NCBI GenBank assembly: GCA_916613615.1
Contig: OU744726.1
Span: 69,708,764-69,772,763 of the forward strand
Source: Steromphala cineraria
Taxonomy: Eukaryota; Mollusca; Gastropoda; Trochida; Trochidae
DNA: 64,000 bases
Reading direction: 5' to 3'
The first letter of the stretch is position 1, and each line of letters starts with the position of its first letter. This document shows positions 30,001-39,378 of this stretch, in pieces. The translations under genes were made by a program, and so were the position numbers. Below the pieces are notes generated by a model that saw nothing but the letters and a program-made list of their open reading frames with translations, did not search any database and had not been told where the DNA came from.

Positions 30001-32240
30001 AATTCGGCACTTATACGAACAAGTGATGGCACTTCATGTACAAATGATTGTTGCTATCCCATAAGTCTCTGTCCTGTCTCCCCCTGTAGGGTGGGATGTA
30101 CCTGCTGCAGCTGATGGACAGTTTTGTGGGAGGCTGGACTCTCATCATCATCGGCTTCTTTGAGCTCGTCGCCGTCATCTTCGTATACGGTGGGTGTCGC
30201 CTTTAAAATGGTGTATAACTTGCAATGGCTTACACAATCTATATAAACCGTCATCTTTTATTTGTGAATGTATAACTATATTCTCCTATGCCTTTGGGTT
30301 TTTTAAAGCATGTTAACTGACAAATCATTTTATTTATTTCCCAGGTTGTGACCGGTTCTGCAAGGACATCCACATCATGACGGGCTCCACATGGTTTATG
30401 TGGTGGAAGATCTGCTGGTATGGTCTCAGTCCTGTCACCATAGGGGTGAGTGCGTCTTGTATGACTATTTCATTGCTTAGTGTATCTCCTTGGTCGACCT
30501 CTAATGTAGATCTCATTGGTCTATTTGATATGTCTATCCTATTGGTCTACCTTGTTTTACCTCCTTGGCCGATTTCTGATTGTTAAGTCTCATTGATCAA
30601 CCTCAATAGTCTGTCTCATTTGACCGATGTTATTGGTCTATTTCTGTGGCCGATATCATTGGACTCTCTGATTGCCTAAACTCATAGTTGTACCTCATCT
30701 GTCTGTCTCCTTGGTCTGTCTGATTCCATTGGAAATAAATGTAATCTCAAATAATCAATATCCTCAACCGATAATATAAAAGAAATATGTGGTAATATTC
30801 AAAAAGGAAGGTCTACGATGACAGTAGGATTAAGCTTGGAGCAGCGACACAGCGAATCATATCTAGAGTCTGTTCCGTAAGGTTCATAACCAACTTGTCT
30901 TCCGTTCCAGTTTATATTTGTGTTCACATGGGTTGACTACTCACGATCTTCTTATGGCGACTATCTATATCCGGTTTGGGCGGAAGTGGTTGGTTGGCTG
31001 CTGGCCTTCTCCTCTATAGCTGCCATCCCTATCGTCATCATCTACAAGATCAATAAGGAGGACGAGGGGGAGAGTGCCTGGCAGGTGCGTGCTTCTAGCT
31101 TCTGTATATCAACCTTACTCTCTTGAAAGCTGCAAAGTGAGTACGAAACTATATAGAAGATTTCAAATCAGCCAAGATCCTTTTGCCGCTGGCGGTGATA
31201 ATATTAGTATGCCTCGTACCTTTAACATGAAGAAGAAGATGCTGCATTGACAAGAAATTCATATAGTTTACTTGTACTGAACTGGCTTTGATATACCTAA
31301 ATGATATTTTTTCGTTTTATTTATATAAACAGTCGTTATTTTGAATGATTGACATTTACATTACCATGTCTTGTTATCATCATAATTCTGACCATCAAAC
31401 CTACCTGTGGTTTGCAAGAATGTTTTTGCCTAGCCTTGTCATATTTAATAAAATCCTTTGTAATCTAATATATTATCGAACTATGCTCATTGTCATTGAT
31501 AGTCACTGTTAACAATACAAATATAAAACTCTTACATGCACAACTTATAAATCAAGAGTTCATATGAGAACGTACCACATGTTCCAGAAACTGCGACTGT
31601 TGTGTATTCCTACGGCTGAGTGGGGCCCGGCCCTCCCCAAGCATCGTCAACTGATCGACTACGTGAACGGGTTTGTTATAGACCCCTGGAAAGATAAAAC
31701 ATACGATAACAAGGGCTTCAAACACTCCATGGATACTATAGATGTAAGTTGTTTTCTTTATTTTATCAAAAAGTGTAATAATTTCTTATTAAGTTTCCAA
31801 TGATCGACGTTTCTTATACCATTGAATCGTACACGATGTTTCAGATTAGTTTCGAAATTATCATACTCCGTATTCGGTTTTACTAAAATACTAATCTTAA
31901 ACGGATAGTTTCATTTATATTTGAGATATAAGTAAGTAATCACAACTTTCCAAAACCAGAATTCAAATAGAGAAGTCTGATGTGAATCATAAGTGGTTTT
32001 CATCAAATTGTATGAAAAACTTCCAAACCCTCCTTTGAAGAGTTCTATATTTTCTATATATACATTTGTATATTACCAGATTGTGAAAATTTACCTCTTT
32101 ATATTCATTTCCTTGTTACATTTATACACATTTTCTTTCAGACTGGGAGTTTCCATTCGGGTTTCACAGGAGATTCAAAACATACTCTAGGTTCCCGACA
32201 CTCCGTGTATACTCAGGCGTCATTCGAATCCACGGTTTGA
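12007..32240 (+). CDS. SLC6 sodium/chloride-dependent glycine-transporter-like protein (complete, 16 exons)
   Basis: Coding exons: 12007-12021, 16949-17170, 19897-20218, 20660-20803, 21326-21485, 21888-22020, 23636-23770, 24123-24226, 27672-27796, 28281-28393, 29045-29173, 30090-30189, 30345-30445, 30911-31084, 31588-31743, 32142-32240. They sum to 2232 nt: 743 residues plus stop, with every phase matching. The protein should be a 12-TM plasma-membrane symporter moving an amino acid with Na+ and Cl-. Residues 1-110 are a long Lys-rich cytosolic tail; TM1 has [20 protein letters not shown] (about 122-141); extracellular loop 2 has Cys plus NGT and NIS glycosylation sequons; TM6 has [13 protein letters not shown]...SSYN (385-404). 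CYRNGGGAF and WGPAL in the tail resemble glycine transporters (SLC6A5/A9). The Trp normal in vertebrate GlyT TM6 is Gly394, so substrate is not certain. The tail ends ESTV, a class I PDZ-ligand pattern. Confidence 0.96.
12022..16948 (+). other. SLC6 intron 1
   Basis: 4.9 kb, AT-rich, without recognisable coding sequence. Holds a short 26-bp tandem repeat (14205-14272). A GC-richer island at about 13090-13240 contains CACGTGATC and CACGTGAAT E-box-like sites that could be regulatory. Confidence 0.6.
14205..14272. repeat. 26-bp tandem repeat, about 2.5 copies
   Basis: 'aacatacgattatgaaact' followed by 'gtacgtt' occurs twice in full with a third partial copy ending 'gttatatcacg'. Confidence 0.7.
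16949..17170 (+). CDS. SLC6 exon 2, Lys-rich N-tail
   Basis: 74 codons, phase 0/0. Encodes the charged cytosolic tail with runs KKEKKTKKK and a Ser/Thr-rich end. Acceptor TATGTAG, donor GTACAT. Confidence 0.93.
17171..18920 (+). other. SLC6 intron 2, unique part
   Basis: No coding sequence recognised. Repeated words 'aatcaca', 'aacaaaacc' and 'ggtcacaagaa' from 17550 on suggest a much-decayed repeat with ~60-70 bp spacing, perhaps related to the array that follows. Confidence 0.45.
18921..19900 (+). repeat. 70-bp minisatellite (14 units) repeating the exon 3 splice acceptor
   Basis: Exactly 70-bp period, with units starting at 18921, 18991 and every 70 bp to 19831; the fifteenth position (19901) is the real exon 3. 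Each full unit reads: variable 'cactgtctctacccag', then 'ggctccatgtccaa', then 'tgtaagggtcacacaac' or 'agttagggtcacac'. The last step matches the genuine acceptor (CCCTAG) plus the first 15 nt of exon 3. Nine of the 13 units with an acceptor have GTAAGG and four have GTTAGG after 15 nt. Confidence 0.95.
19897..20218 (+). CDS. SLC6 exon 3, TM1-TM2
   Basis: 322 nt, phase 0/1, starting GSMSNGG. Contains [14 protein letters not shown], the unwound TM1 that binds Na+ and substrate in this family, and FLEASLGQF of TM2. The highest-identity part of the family. Confidence 0.97.
20219..20659 (+). other. SLC6 intron 3
   Basis: 441 bp, with loose repeats of 'caccat(c)atgat' but no coding or RNA feature. 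Confidence 0.6.
20660..20803 (+). CDS. SLC6 exon 4, TM3 and EL2 start
   Basis: 144 nt, phase 1/1. [20 protein letters not shown] is TM3 with the conserved Tyr pair; [12 protein letters not shown] carries the first EL2 disulphide Cys. Confidence 0.96.
20804..21325 (+). other. SLC6 intron 4
   Basis: 522 bp, AT-rich; nothing recognised. Confidence 0.6.
21326..21485 (+). CDS. SLC6 exon 5, extracellular loop 2
   Basis: 160 nt, phase 1/2. [15 protein letters not shown]...[10 protein letters not shown]...WNISLF: two N-glycosylation sequons (NGT, NIS) and several cysteines, as expected for the large glycosylated loop. SEEYW leads into TM4. Confidence 0.95.
21486..21887 (+). other. SLC6 intron 5
   Basis: 402 bp; nothing recognised. 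Confidence 0.6.
21888..22020 (+). CDS. SLC6 exon 6, TM4
   Basis: 133 nt, phase 2/0. [21 protein letters not shown] is TM4, ending IKTTGK at the donor GTAGGT. Confidence 0.95.
22021..23236 (+). repeat. 64-bp minisatellite (19 units) repeating the exon 6 end and its donor
   Basis: 19 units of exactly 64 bp. Each starts GTAGGTCAACCAGTCTCTTG and ends with a copy of the last ~40 nt of exon 6 ('ctgtctcatcaagggcatca' then 'agactacgggcaag'), so each unit is bounded by GT and AG. Variants are 'acgggcaag', 'acaggtaag' and 'acggacaag'. The final copy is followed by GTAAAG at 23237. Read-through of the first donor meets TAA within one unit (22081-22083). Confidence 0.95.
23300..23370. repeat. Short dispersed tail repeat
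   Basis: 'ccgctaattgctgaaatatt' then 'gcccaagcggagttaaactc' and 'actcactcac'. Similar tails occur at 28447-28506 and, more distantly, 27600-27656. Probably the 3' end of a SINE-like family common in molluscs. Confidence 0.45.
23636..23770 (+). CDS. SLC6 exon 7, TM5 and EL3
   Basis: 45 codons, phase 0/0. [20 protein letters not shown] is TM5, followed by [14 protein letters not shown], a family signature. Donor GTATAT is weak but the join to VWKDAA is exact. Confidence 0.95.
23771..24122 (+). other. SLC6 intron 7
   Basis: 352 bp; nothing recognised. Confidence 0.6.
24123..24226 (+). CDS. SLC6 exon 8, TM6
   Basis: 104 nt, phase 0/2. [20 protein letters not shown] then [15 protein letters not shown]6 contributes to the substrate and chloride sites. 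Gly394 stands where vertebrate glycine transporters have Trp in AWGGL. Confidence 0.96.
24729..26939 (+). mobile_element. Non-autonomous element with (CCGTC)n head and 145-bp tandem units
   Basis: Starts 'tttagctcatctggcctgta', then (CCGT)n-type repeats at about 24785-24865, then roughly a dozen ~145-bp units ('tgtagctttggtggccctgt...'), and ends 'gagctacagagccaatggct' plus a T run. The ends are partly complementary (agctcat.../...gagct). Related copies are at 35068-35755 and 60597-62025. No coding capacity. Lies in SLC6 intron 8. Confidence 0.8.
26940..27522 (-). mobile_element. LINE C: fragment of ORF2 C-terminus
   Basis: About 195 codons on the minus strand, resembling the C-terminal region of LINEs A/B ([15 protein letters not shown] compared with GFGYVWLYQSVGDV). 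Contains [19 protein letters not shown], the Cys/His motif at the end of such ORF2 proteins. 5' truncated near 27522 and lacking its 3' tail where it meets the preceding element. Confidence 0.8.
27672..27796 (+). CDS. SLC6 exon 9, TM7
   Basis: 125 nt, phase 2/1. [20 protein letters not shown] then FSYLGYMA: conserved TM7 residues. Confidence 0.96.
27797..28280 (+). other. SLC6 intron 9
   Basis: 484 bp; nothing recognised. Confidence 0.6.
28281..28393 (+). CDS. SLC6 exon 10, EL4 and TM8
   Basis: 113 nt, phase 1/0. [17 protein letters not shown] is the EL4 signature; [18 protein letters not shown] is TM8 with the conserved LGLDSQ. Confidence 0.97.
28447..28506. repeat. Short dispersed tail repeat
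   Basis: Second copy of the 'ctgaaatactgcccaagcgg' then 'cataaaactccaac' tail seen at 23300-23370. Confidence 0.45.
29045..29173 (+). CDS. SLC6 exon 11, TM9
   Basis: 43 codons, phase 0/0. [16 protein letters not shown] then [18 protein letters not shown]. Donor GTACGT. Confidence 0.96.
29174..29625 (+). repeat. ~24-bp minisatellite starting at the exon 11 donor
   Basis: About 18 units of 'ctcagtctctcacagtatag' plus 4-6 variable bases (gaac, gtacc, gtatc). The repeat starts within 10 bp of the splice donor. Each unit holds 'tctctcacag', which looks like a 3' splice site. Confidence 0.9.
29626..30089 (+). other. Rest of SLC6 intron 11
   Basis: 464 bp; nothing recognised. Confidence 0.6.
30090..30189 (+). 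CDS. SLC6 exon 12, TM10
   Basis: 100 nt, phase 0/1. [20 protein letters not shown] then [10 protein letters not shown]: the conserved GG.Y...D of this family. Confidence 0.96.
30345..30445 (+). CDS. SLC6 exon 13
   Basis: 101 nt, phase 1/0. [13 protein letters not shown]...[16 protein letters not shown]10-TM11 loop and TM11 start. Confidence 0.96.
30460..30735 (+). repeat. Degenerate ~24-27-bp tandem repeat near the exon 13 donor
   Basis: Repeated variants of 'cattggtctacct' and 'tgtctgtctccttggtctgt'. Strongly decayed but continuous, starting about 15 bp downstream of the donor GTGAGT. Confidence 0.6.
30911..31084 (+). CDS. SLC6 exon 14, TM11-TM12
   Basis: 58 codons, phase 0/0. [12 protein letters not shown]...[16 protein letters not shown] then IVIIYKINK; ends ESAWQ. 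Confidence 0.96.
31085..31587 (+). other. SLC6 intron 14
   Basis: 503 bp; nothing recognised. The acceptor GTTCCAG at 31581-31587 was chosen because it is the only nearby AG giving phase 0. Confidence 0.6.
31588..31743 (+). CDS. SLC6 exon 15, cytosolic tail
   Basis: 52 codons, phase 0/0. [20 protein letters not shown] is typical of glycine-transporter tails. Donor GTAAGT. Confidence 0.93.
31744..32141 (+). other. SLC6 intron 15
   Basis: 398 bp, AT-rich; nothing recognised. Confidence 0.6.
32142..32240 (+). CDS. SLC6 exon 16, C-terminus and stop
   Basis: 32 codons plus TGA at 32238-32240. Tail ends ASFESTV, fitting a class I PDZ ligand (S/T-x-hydrophobic). Confidence 0.88.
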   Translation, partial: TGSFHSGFTGDSKHTLGSRHSVYTQASFESTV

Positions 32241-34011
32241 TGTCGTCATTGTGTTAGTGACGTCAAAGACATGTGATATGAGATAACCATGATATTACCG
32301 TTAAAACAGTGGTGCATAAAGACGGCTATAGAGTATTGGATACTGTGCGTGTAGTTAATAAGGTTGTTTACATCGGACAACGACGGATATGCTGTTACCA
32401 TATTGCATGTGAGTTCTTCTCAGACGTGTACCAACTGTGCTAGGACCTGCATTGATCTATGGTCGGACGGGAAATGAATGCAAGATGCAATCGGCCGAAT
32501 CGGAATACCGAAATTTCAAGCTGTACAAATTTCATATGACATCAACTGTACAAGGGAGGATATAGTGAATGATAACAATGTCCCTATCTCAAACAGTAAG
32601 ATGATAATTATGTAAAACACTTTTAACATCTTACATTTATCTGCCGATTTCTGGAAAATCGATAAGGATAGAAATGGTCTCAAGCTATGCCTGTACCCAT
32701 GACGACCCTCCTGCATCATGTACTCCATGGTAGTGCAGTTAGAGAGTTGCTATTTTGATACAAAGTTACTAACATGTGCTCGATGGTAGTGCAGTTAGAG
32801 AGTTGCTATTTTGTTACAAAGTTACTAACATGTACTCGATGGTAGTGCAGTTAGAGAGTTGCTATTTTGATACAAAGTTACTAACATGTACTCGATGGTA
32901 GTGCAGTTAGAGAGTTGCTATTTTGATACAAAGTTACTAACATGTACTCGATGGTAGTGCAGTTAGAGAGTTGCTATTTTGATACAAAGTTACTAACATG
33001 CTGATCCATCTAGAATATACAGAATACCCACCTCATGTCTTACTTATTATCAAAATGGCATGTTCTTCATACAGACAGAATGGCCATTTAGGTCATCAAA
33101 TAGTGTGTTGTCTGTTGTCAAGATGACATAAGATACATAATCAGGACAGGGGAATAAACGATGAGAATAATTCATTTCTTAATACGATTCAAGTCGTATC
33201 CTTCCTTGTGCATTCGATTTGCACTGTCTTGAAAGTACCAGTCAACTGTTGAGTGGCATTCTACAAGTTGTGTGGGTAATCATATTCCTGACTTCCTGAC
33301 TGCTTTATTCACAGATAATTGTTTGAATTGGTATTAATATATATACCGAAACATCGCTATTCTGTGAATAAAGGCATGAAATATCCATAAAATTTGTTAA
33401 ATAACAGAGATCCAAATCGCTGATTTGACCTCATACAAAGTTCAAAAAATAGATCTATATTTTGGCACTTTTTACATTGTGACTAACAAATATTAAAAAT
33501 TGGAACAAATTCGGTGAATTTATGAAAAAAAATCTACATCTGCTATATAGAAAACACTAAAGTTGCTTTACAAACTAAACACTTCGGTTGCTTTACCCTG
33601 ACCAAAAACCGGACACGCTGACATTTTTAGATTTTATTTTAAATTTTGATTTTAATTTTGCATTCGATCGTATTAATCAATTTTCACTGTACAGAAAACT
33701 CATCCCATTGTATCTCATTTATCATTCTTTTTTCGCCTTTTTATGAAAACAATGTCGCAATCAGAACAGAAGCTTATGTCAACAGACAAAATTGTATCCA
33801 GCAATTGGCCTCAGGCCTGAAAATCCCCCCTATTTTTCCTAGTCTTTCTATCTTTATAAAGTCGAATTGATATTTTTTCATTTTTTTGTTTTTTTCTATT
33901 GGTGATTTAAATTACATGTGCCACATCCATTAATGCAGACGAATAAGAAGATATGGAGATATTGTATGTGCGCTTCAATTATTTTGACAATAACAAGCTA
34001 GGTACTGACCA
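32241..34011. other. Intergenic, SLC6 3' flank
   Basis: Contains the likely 3'UTR and a 56-bp tandem repeat. No gene recognised; candidate poly(A) signals are numerous in the AT-rich sequence ('aataaa' near 33154 and 33366). Confidence 0.4.
32728..33000. repeat. 56-bp tandem repeat, about 4.9 copies
   Basis: Units start at 32728, 32784, 32840, 32896 and 32952 ('tggtagtgcagttagagagt...'), differing at only a few bases. Near-identity implies recent expansion. Confidence 0.95.
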
Positions 34012-34375
34012 TTAAAGGGACAGTAGCACGTTTTAAGGGGGAATAAAAGGTGATGTAAGAAACATCAAAATAAATGGTTCCAATTGAAAAACAATGTATT
34101 TTAACTAATGAAGTACCAATAAATCAAATATATAACGTAAAGTTAAGCCATGCTTCCTTTTTCTTACCCAAAATTAATTAAAGGTGTTTACATAAAAAAT
34201 TCCGCCAATGGCTTTTATATGAATCTTTATAATATGTTCTCTGTCTATAGATAATTGGTTTTTGTAATGGGATTTTGTGACACTATCAAAGTTATACATT
34301 AAACATAGACGAACACTTATCAGTAGAAAAAATGAAAATATAAAATTTTCAAAAAACTTGCTACTGCCCCTTTAA
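34012..34375. mobile_element. MITE with 'TTAAAGGGGCAGTAGCA' inverted ends
   Basis: Left end 'ttaaagggacagtagcacg', right end 'cttgctactgcccctttaa'. No coding capacity. Copies at 38973-39280 and (truncated) 6003-6187. TTAA at both tips may be a target duplication. Confidence 0.8.
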
Positions 34376-35067
34376 CTCACTCACCAAACGAAATAACCAA
34401 TACATGTAGATAGATTTTTTTCTTTTCCATTTAATAACAAAAGAATATTAAATTTTCTTCGTCAATATTATCAGAAACCAATTTATTTTATTGCCTGTCT
34501 GTAAATGATTTCAGATCCCATGTAACTGGTTGGTGATTTCCTTTCAACATTCGAAGCCAGAATTTTGATTAGCTCTATTCATTAAAAACTTAAAAGTTGT
34601 TTTACAGATACCTATTCCTTTTTATTTGTCATTTTTCCATGTTAAAGGTATGAGAAATATTTACATAGATACATGTTCTAGTTTTTATACCACTTTATTG
34701 CCTTTTTAGCTTAGAAAATTTAATAAACTTTTAACTATTAAAACTGTCCGTCCATGTTTTTGGCAGACAATCGTATGTGTACAACTCAATTGTTTGTGAT
34801 GATACTACGAAATTGAATATTTTATTAATAGTCGGCGTTTTACTTATATATGTATGTTGTTGACTAACAAAGGAATATAGTACAATGTATTAACATTAAT
34901 ATACCACCGTTCGATAACATTTGATATAAGCCTTTAATTGAGTTTTTTTTTAATTTTAAATAAAAGACTGTTCTTATACAACAATTTTGTCCCATTGTTT
35001 AGAAAAGCTGTTTTCCTATGTTTTCCAGTAGTGCTCTATTACTTTGCACTCACACTTTTCTGCTCCA
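34376..35067. other. Intergenic, AT-rich
   Basis: Nothing recognised on either strand. Confidence 0.5.
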
Positions 35068-35755
35068 GACTTGAAAGGCCGATGGCCTTATGGCATGGAA
35101 TGGTGTCCGTCCGTCCGTTTCTTCGTAAACTTTGTGCATGTTTTACTTCTCCAGATGCAAAAGGCCTACAAACTTTGTGTACAACCTCCTTGACTAGTGA
35201 GGATTATAATTCATAGCTTTGGTGGCCTTATAAGGGCCACAATGGCCACATCCTTGAAAAAACTATTTGCATCTTATTTCGCAGAAGCATAAGGCGTAGA
35301 AACCTGAACATATGTGTACAGACAGTGATCCCTTGACTGGTGAAGATTATAATGTATAGCTTTCGTGCCACTTGGGGCCACGTACTTAAAACCTATTTTG
35401 ATCTTCCCCAGCTTTTTAATGAGGAATTTCCATTTCTGAATTGATTACAGAACTACAACCTAACACTACATCAGCGGATATGTCTCCGCGTTATGCTACA
35501 ACCTATATAATGTAGCAGGATGGTTTTTTATGAGGAATTTCCATTTCTGAATAGATTACAGGTTATACCTTTTCTCATCTTCTCGTGAAACACAAGGCAT
35601 TGAATGCTTAAATGTCTTGTATAGACTCATACATGATTCTGAAATGTACATTTGGTGACCCTGTGGCCTCTACCGAAGGAGGAACCACATTAGCCACACC
35701 CTTAGCAAAATTGAATATGAAGCCTAATGAGCTACAGAGCCCATGGCTCTATTCG
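35068..35755 (+). mobile_element. Decayed copy of the CCGTC-headed element
   Basis: Head 'gatggccttatggcatgg' plus 'gtccgtccgtccg', diverged inner units and end 'gagctacagagcccatggct'. Same family as 24729-26939, older and with fewer tandem units. A ~60-bp block ('ttttatgaggaatttccatt') is duplicated inside. Confidence 0.7.
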
Positions 35756-36017
35756 CAAAGTAGACTGAAACAAATAATAACACTGCAAACCCTTGCAAAT
35801 ACTTGTCATTACCAATTCGATAATTGCAAATTTATTAAACATTTTTTTACTTTTGAATAATTTTGAAGTCTACATGTATGTTTACAAATATAGATGCTAA
35901 AAGAAAAACATTTAGAAATATCTTCTACTGACAGCAATCCCAAATTTTATGCAAATTCTTGATGTTTTTATATTTGGGGAAATACTAAAAATCATGTTTT
36001 TGTGTAAGTACTCTGGG

Positions 36018-38958
36018 TTCTCTGCTGTTCAATGCTGTTATCGCCCTAAAAATTATTACAAGAAATATTTCTCCACAGCTTAAACAACAAGAAACCTCAT
36101 AATTTTTCCCATGTTAATTGGTAAATATGTACAGAAAACATTGTCAACTTCAAAAAACACCAAAAAACGTTAAAATCGGTCCCCTAATAACAAAGATATC
36201 GCCCTTCAAAGTGCGCAAATTTTAGGCTTCTCAATTTGACAGTCTGAAAAGGAATTCTACCGGGTAACGATATTGCCTTTACTGCGCATGCGAGAAAGGG
36301 CGATGTGATGTGGCAGGTTATGATTGGCTGAGAGAAGTTTTACAGATTGTGTATTATTACATCATATACAGAACAGAAATGGGCCTAATCAATGTAAATA
36401 TAACAGACAATGGTAGTAAATAAACAGAATAAACATGTTTTAGCACGATTTAGAAGCTTCATCTGTCCGGCAATAAAACAGAGTAGTAATTAAACAGTTA
36501 TGGCACATCGTAACTGATTGTGTAATTACAGGCCTAGGGAGTCGCGCTTGGGATATTTCACACTCTTTGACAATGTTGTTACAAGAATTAGGGGATGTTG
36601 TTTTAGAGATCAAGCATGTCTGCCCATCTATGACACGCCCAGTTGTCAAAGCACTAGTCATCCATTGGACAACAATAAGACAAACTAGATCCAATCAAAA
36701 ATTAAACATTTAGAATTTATCATATGCATTGCATCTGTCTTGAGATGAACACATTCACTACACATGAGATGGAATATTTTCCGTTTACAGTGACTTCAAT
36801 AAGGTAGGCTTTGGTCACATGATATGTAAACTAAACTTTGTGCATTCAAACTTATATGTATACATATTTGTTATTTCAGGCAGTTGTTTGCGTTAGAAGT
36901 TTACAAATATTTAAAATTTAAAATAACATTATCTCAAACAAAGATATAGAAGGGTATTTACTTTACTCTGATGAGTTGTCTCTTTGTTAACTAACATTGT
37001 TTCTTTATTTGATTGAGAAACGCTCAAGACATGATGAAACATGGTGTCAAAAGGTGGAAATCCTGAATATCTTGTATTGCGAACTTAATACAATTTCATG
37101 ACATGATGCCTCAATGACTCTCTTTCCGAATATTCGTAGTGTGTATATAGCAAAACCTCATTCAGATTATATAAAATTACTTCAGGATTATTCATAAGTT
37201 CCTTAAAACATTTCACTAACTTGTTTAATTTGTCTTCAATTTTATCTGGCCACTCATTACGAAATGTAAACTTAGAACTACTAAATTCAAAACATAACTA
37301 TACCGTAATATCGAAGAGATTTTCAAAACATGATTGAATATTAAGATTTTGCCTTGATGAAATATCCCTATGTTTATACCATTAATGAAGATATAACCTT
37401 AGCATTTAATTGCTTTGTTGTATGTTTTCGAAAATCGCTGTTTCAATACTGTCACTGTATATGATATGTGTACTGATCTGTCCATGTTTACGTTACGTCA
37501 CTATTTTGTTAGGAAGCGGCATAAATATAAACATATACCCCGTTTCTTTTTTAAAAATAGATATGCGAAACATAGTTCTATGACAGGGCTATGACATACC
37601 ATGTAGTCTCATTGATGAATTGACTTTAGATCCCTCTGTAGAAGCCGTGATTAAGCTATCAACAGTCAAAAAGATTCGACCAAAATTAGTAAATGTCTTC
37701 ATTATATGTCTCACTAACTAACCGTCATACTGGAAAGTTGTTTTCTTTGTTTGTACAGTAATTATACGCCAAGTAAGTAAGTGACCGCTTGACTCAATAC
37801 TGTAAACAATAGCAATAGCCTGACCAGTTTGGCGAGAAAGGGCGATGTGATGTGGCAGGTTATGATTGGCTGATAGAAGTTTTACAGACTGAACATATGA
37901 TGTTTGTTTTCAAAGTCATTAAATGACTATTTTGCGCATGTTTTTGAACAAACAAAATATCGATGTTATCTCAAGATATCTTTATGTATCCATTTCTGCA
38001 TTGTGTACCCCCTCGGGGTTACATGTTGTTTAACAAAGTGAGACTCTGGTTCAGTATCGTCACTTTTTTGCAGTCAATAAGGAAGAAATGCAAACGCACT
38101 AAATTTGAAAATTGAAATTATTTGTTGAAAGATATCAAAGGTCAAGAGTGAAGAGTATATTTATCATTTTCCATGCTGTTACCGAGATTTTCCTTGATAT
38201 AAACTAGTGTCCAAAAGAAACGATACCATACAAATCGCACAATAACTCAATCCATTGCAGATTGATAAGACTAAAACATATTTTTATAATTTCTTCAGTA
38301 GTCAACTAACTTCTATGCAAAATTTTGAAACATTATCTTTTCATATTTGCGAGAAACATGTATTTACAAAAATCATCGATCTGAGATCTCCTTAACAAGG
38401 CGAGATAGCAGGGAGAAATTGGACACTTTTGCTTGTTTTAAAACGTTCTAGTGCAATGACGCGTCAACGAATATATGTCAAATAAAGTGCATTGTATCAA
38501 CAAGATTGTATTCTTACCTAAATTCAATACTTTATCAATTTTATAGTGAAATGACAAAAGTTCTGTGCATAAAGCAACTTGAAATTTCGATTTATGCACC
38601 CCATGTGCGTTTGAAGAGACACAAAATCAAAAGTATCTTTTCCTGAAGAATGAAAATATGCATACTTCTTTACAAGACATATATATGCCTGTTAGGCACA
38701 CTTAAATTCGACTCTGTCAGGTAATAGAGTTTTGTTTCGGAGGACTTTGATAACTTAGTATCGTTTCTTTTGGACATTAGTTTATATATTTCTATATTTC
38801 TTTAAAGCATGGTAAATTAAGCATTATGTGATATATTGGAATGTCCATGATTGTACACTTCAAGGAACACACATTATGTTATGAAGAAAGGATAAACTCA
38901 ATTTTGTCTATGCTGTTACCAAGTATTTCGGTAACAACACAGATTGAACAGCAGAGAT
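36018..38958. repeat. Candidate large element bounded by short inverted repeats
   Basis: Left 'ctctgctgttcaat' (about 36019-36032) recurs inverted at about 38944-38957. Inside, a ~60-bp block ('gcgagaaagggcgatgtgat...') appears twice (about 36290 and 37835). No transposase frame was seen. Could be coincidence of two related repeats rather than one element. Confidence 0.35.
38198..38787. mobile_element. MITE with ~28-bp inverted ends
   Basis: 'tataaactagtgtccaaaag' plus 'aaacgata' at the left is mirrored at 38759-38787 ('tatcgtttcttttggacatt' plus 'agtttata') with one mismatch region. Non-coding. Confidence 0.7.
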
Positions 38959-38972
38959 AGGCATTTCAAAAC

Positions 38973-39280
38973 TTAAAGGGGCAGAAGCACGTTTTTGGGG
39001 GGAATATAAGGTGATGTCAGGTAAATGAACATTAATGGTTACAATTGAAAGACGATGCATTTAAACTAAATGAAGCAGTAATAATTTAAATATATAATGT
39101 AAAATTCAGCCATGCGATTCCTTTTTCTTACACAAAATGAATTAAAGGTGTTCACAAAAAAGGTTGGCTTATGTAATGAGATTTTTGACAGTATTAAAAT
39201 AATACATTTAGCGTTAAAGTACAATTATCAGTAAAAAAATTAAGATACAAAATTATCAAAAAAAACTTCTGCCCCTTTAA
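38973..39280. mobile_element. Second MITE copy, 'AAAGGGGCAG' family
   Basis: Left 'ttaaaggggcagaagcacg', right 'cttctgcccctttaa'. Internal order matches 34012-34375, with a deletion. Confidence 0.8.
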
Positions 39281-39378
39281 TTTGCTACTAATATAACAGT
39301 GAATTATCATATTGAGATATATATGTAAACATAATGTTAAACTGAAAGAAGAACCTGAAATGCAAACACATTAAAAAG

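Noticed and set aside
31565..31587. Earlier acceptor for SLC6 exon 15 (ATGAG at about 31569)
   Set aside because: It would put the exon in the wrong phase and meet a stop. The GTTCCAG at 31581-31587 restores phase 0 and gives a natural WQ-KLRLL join.
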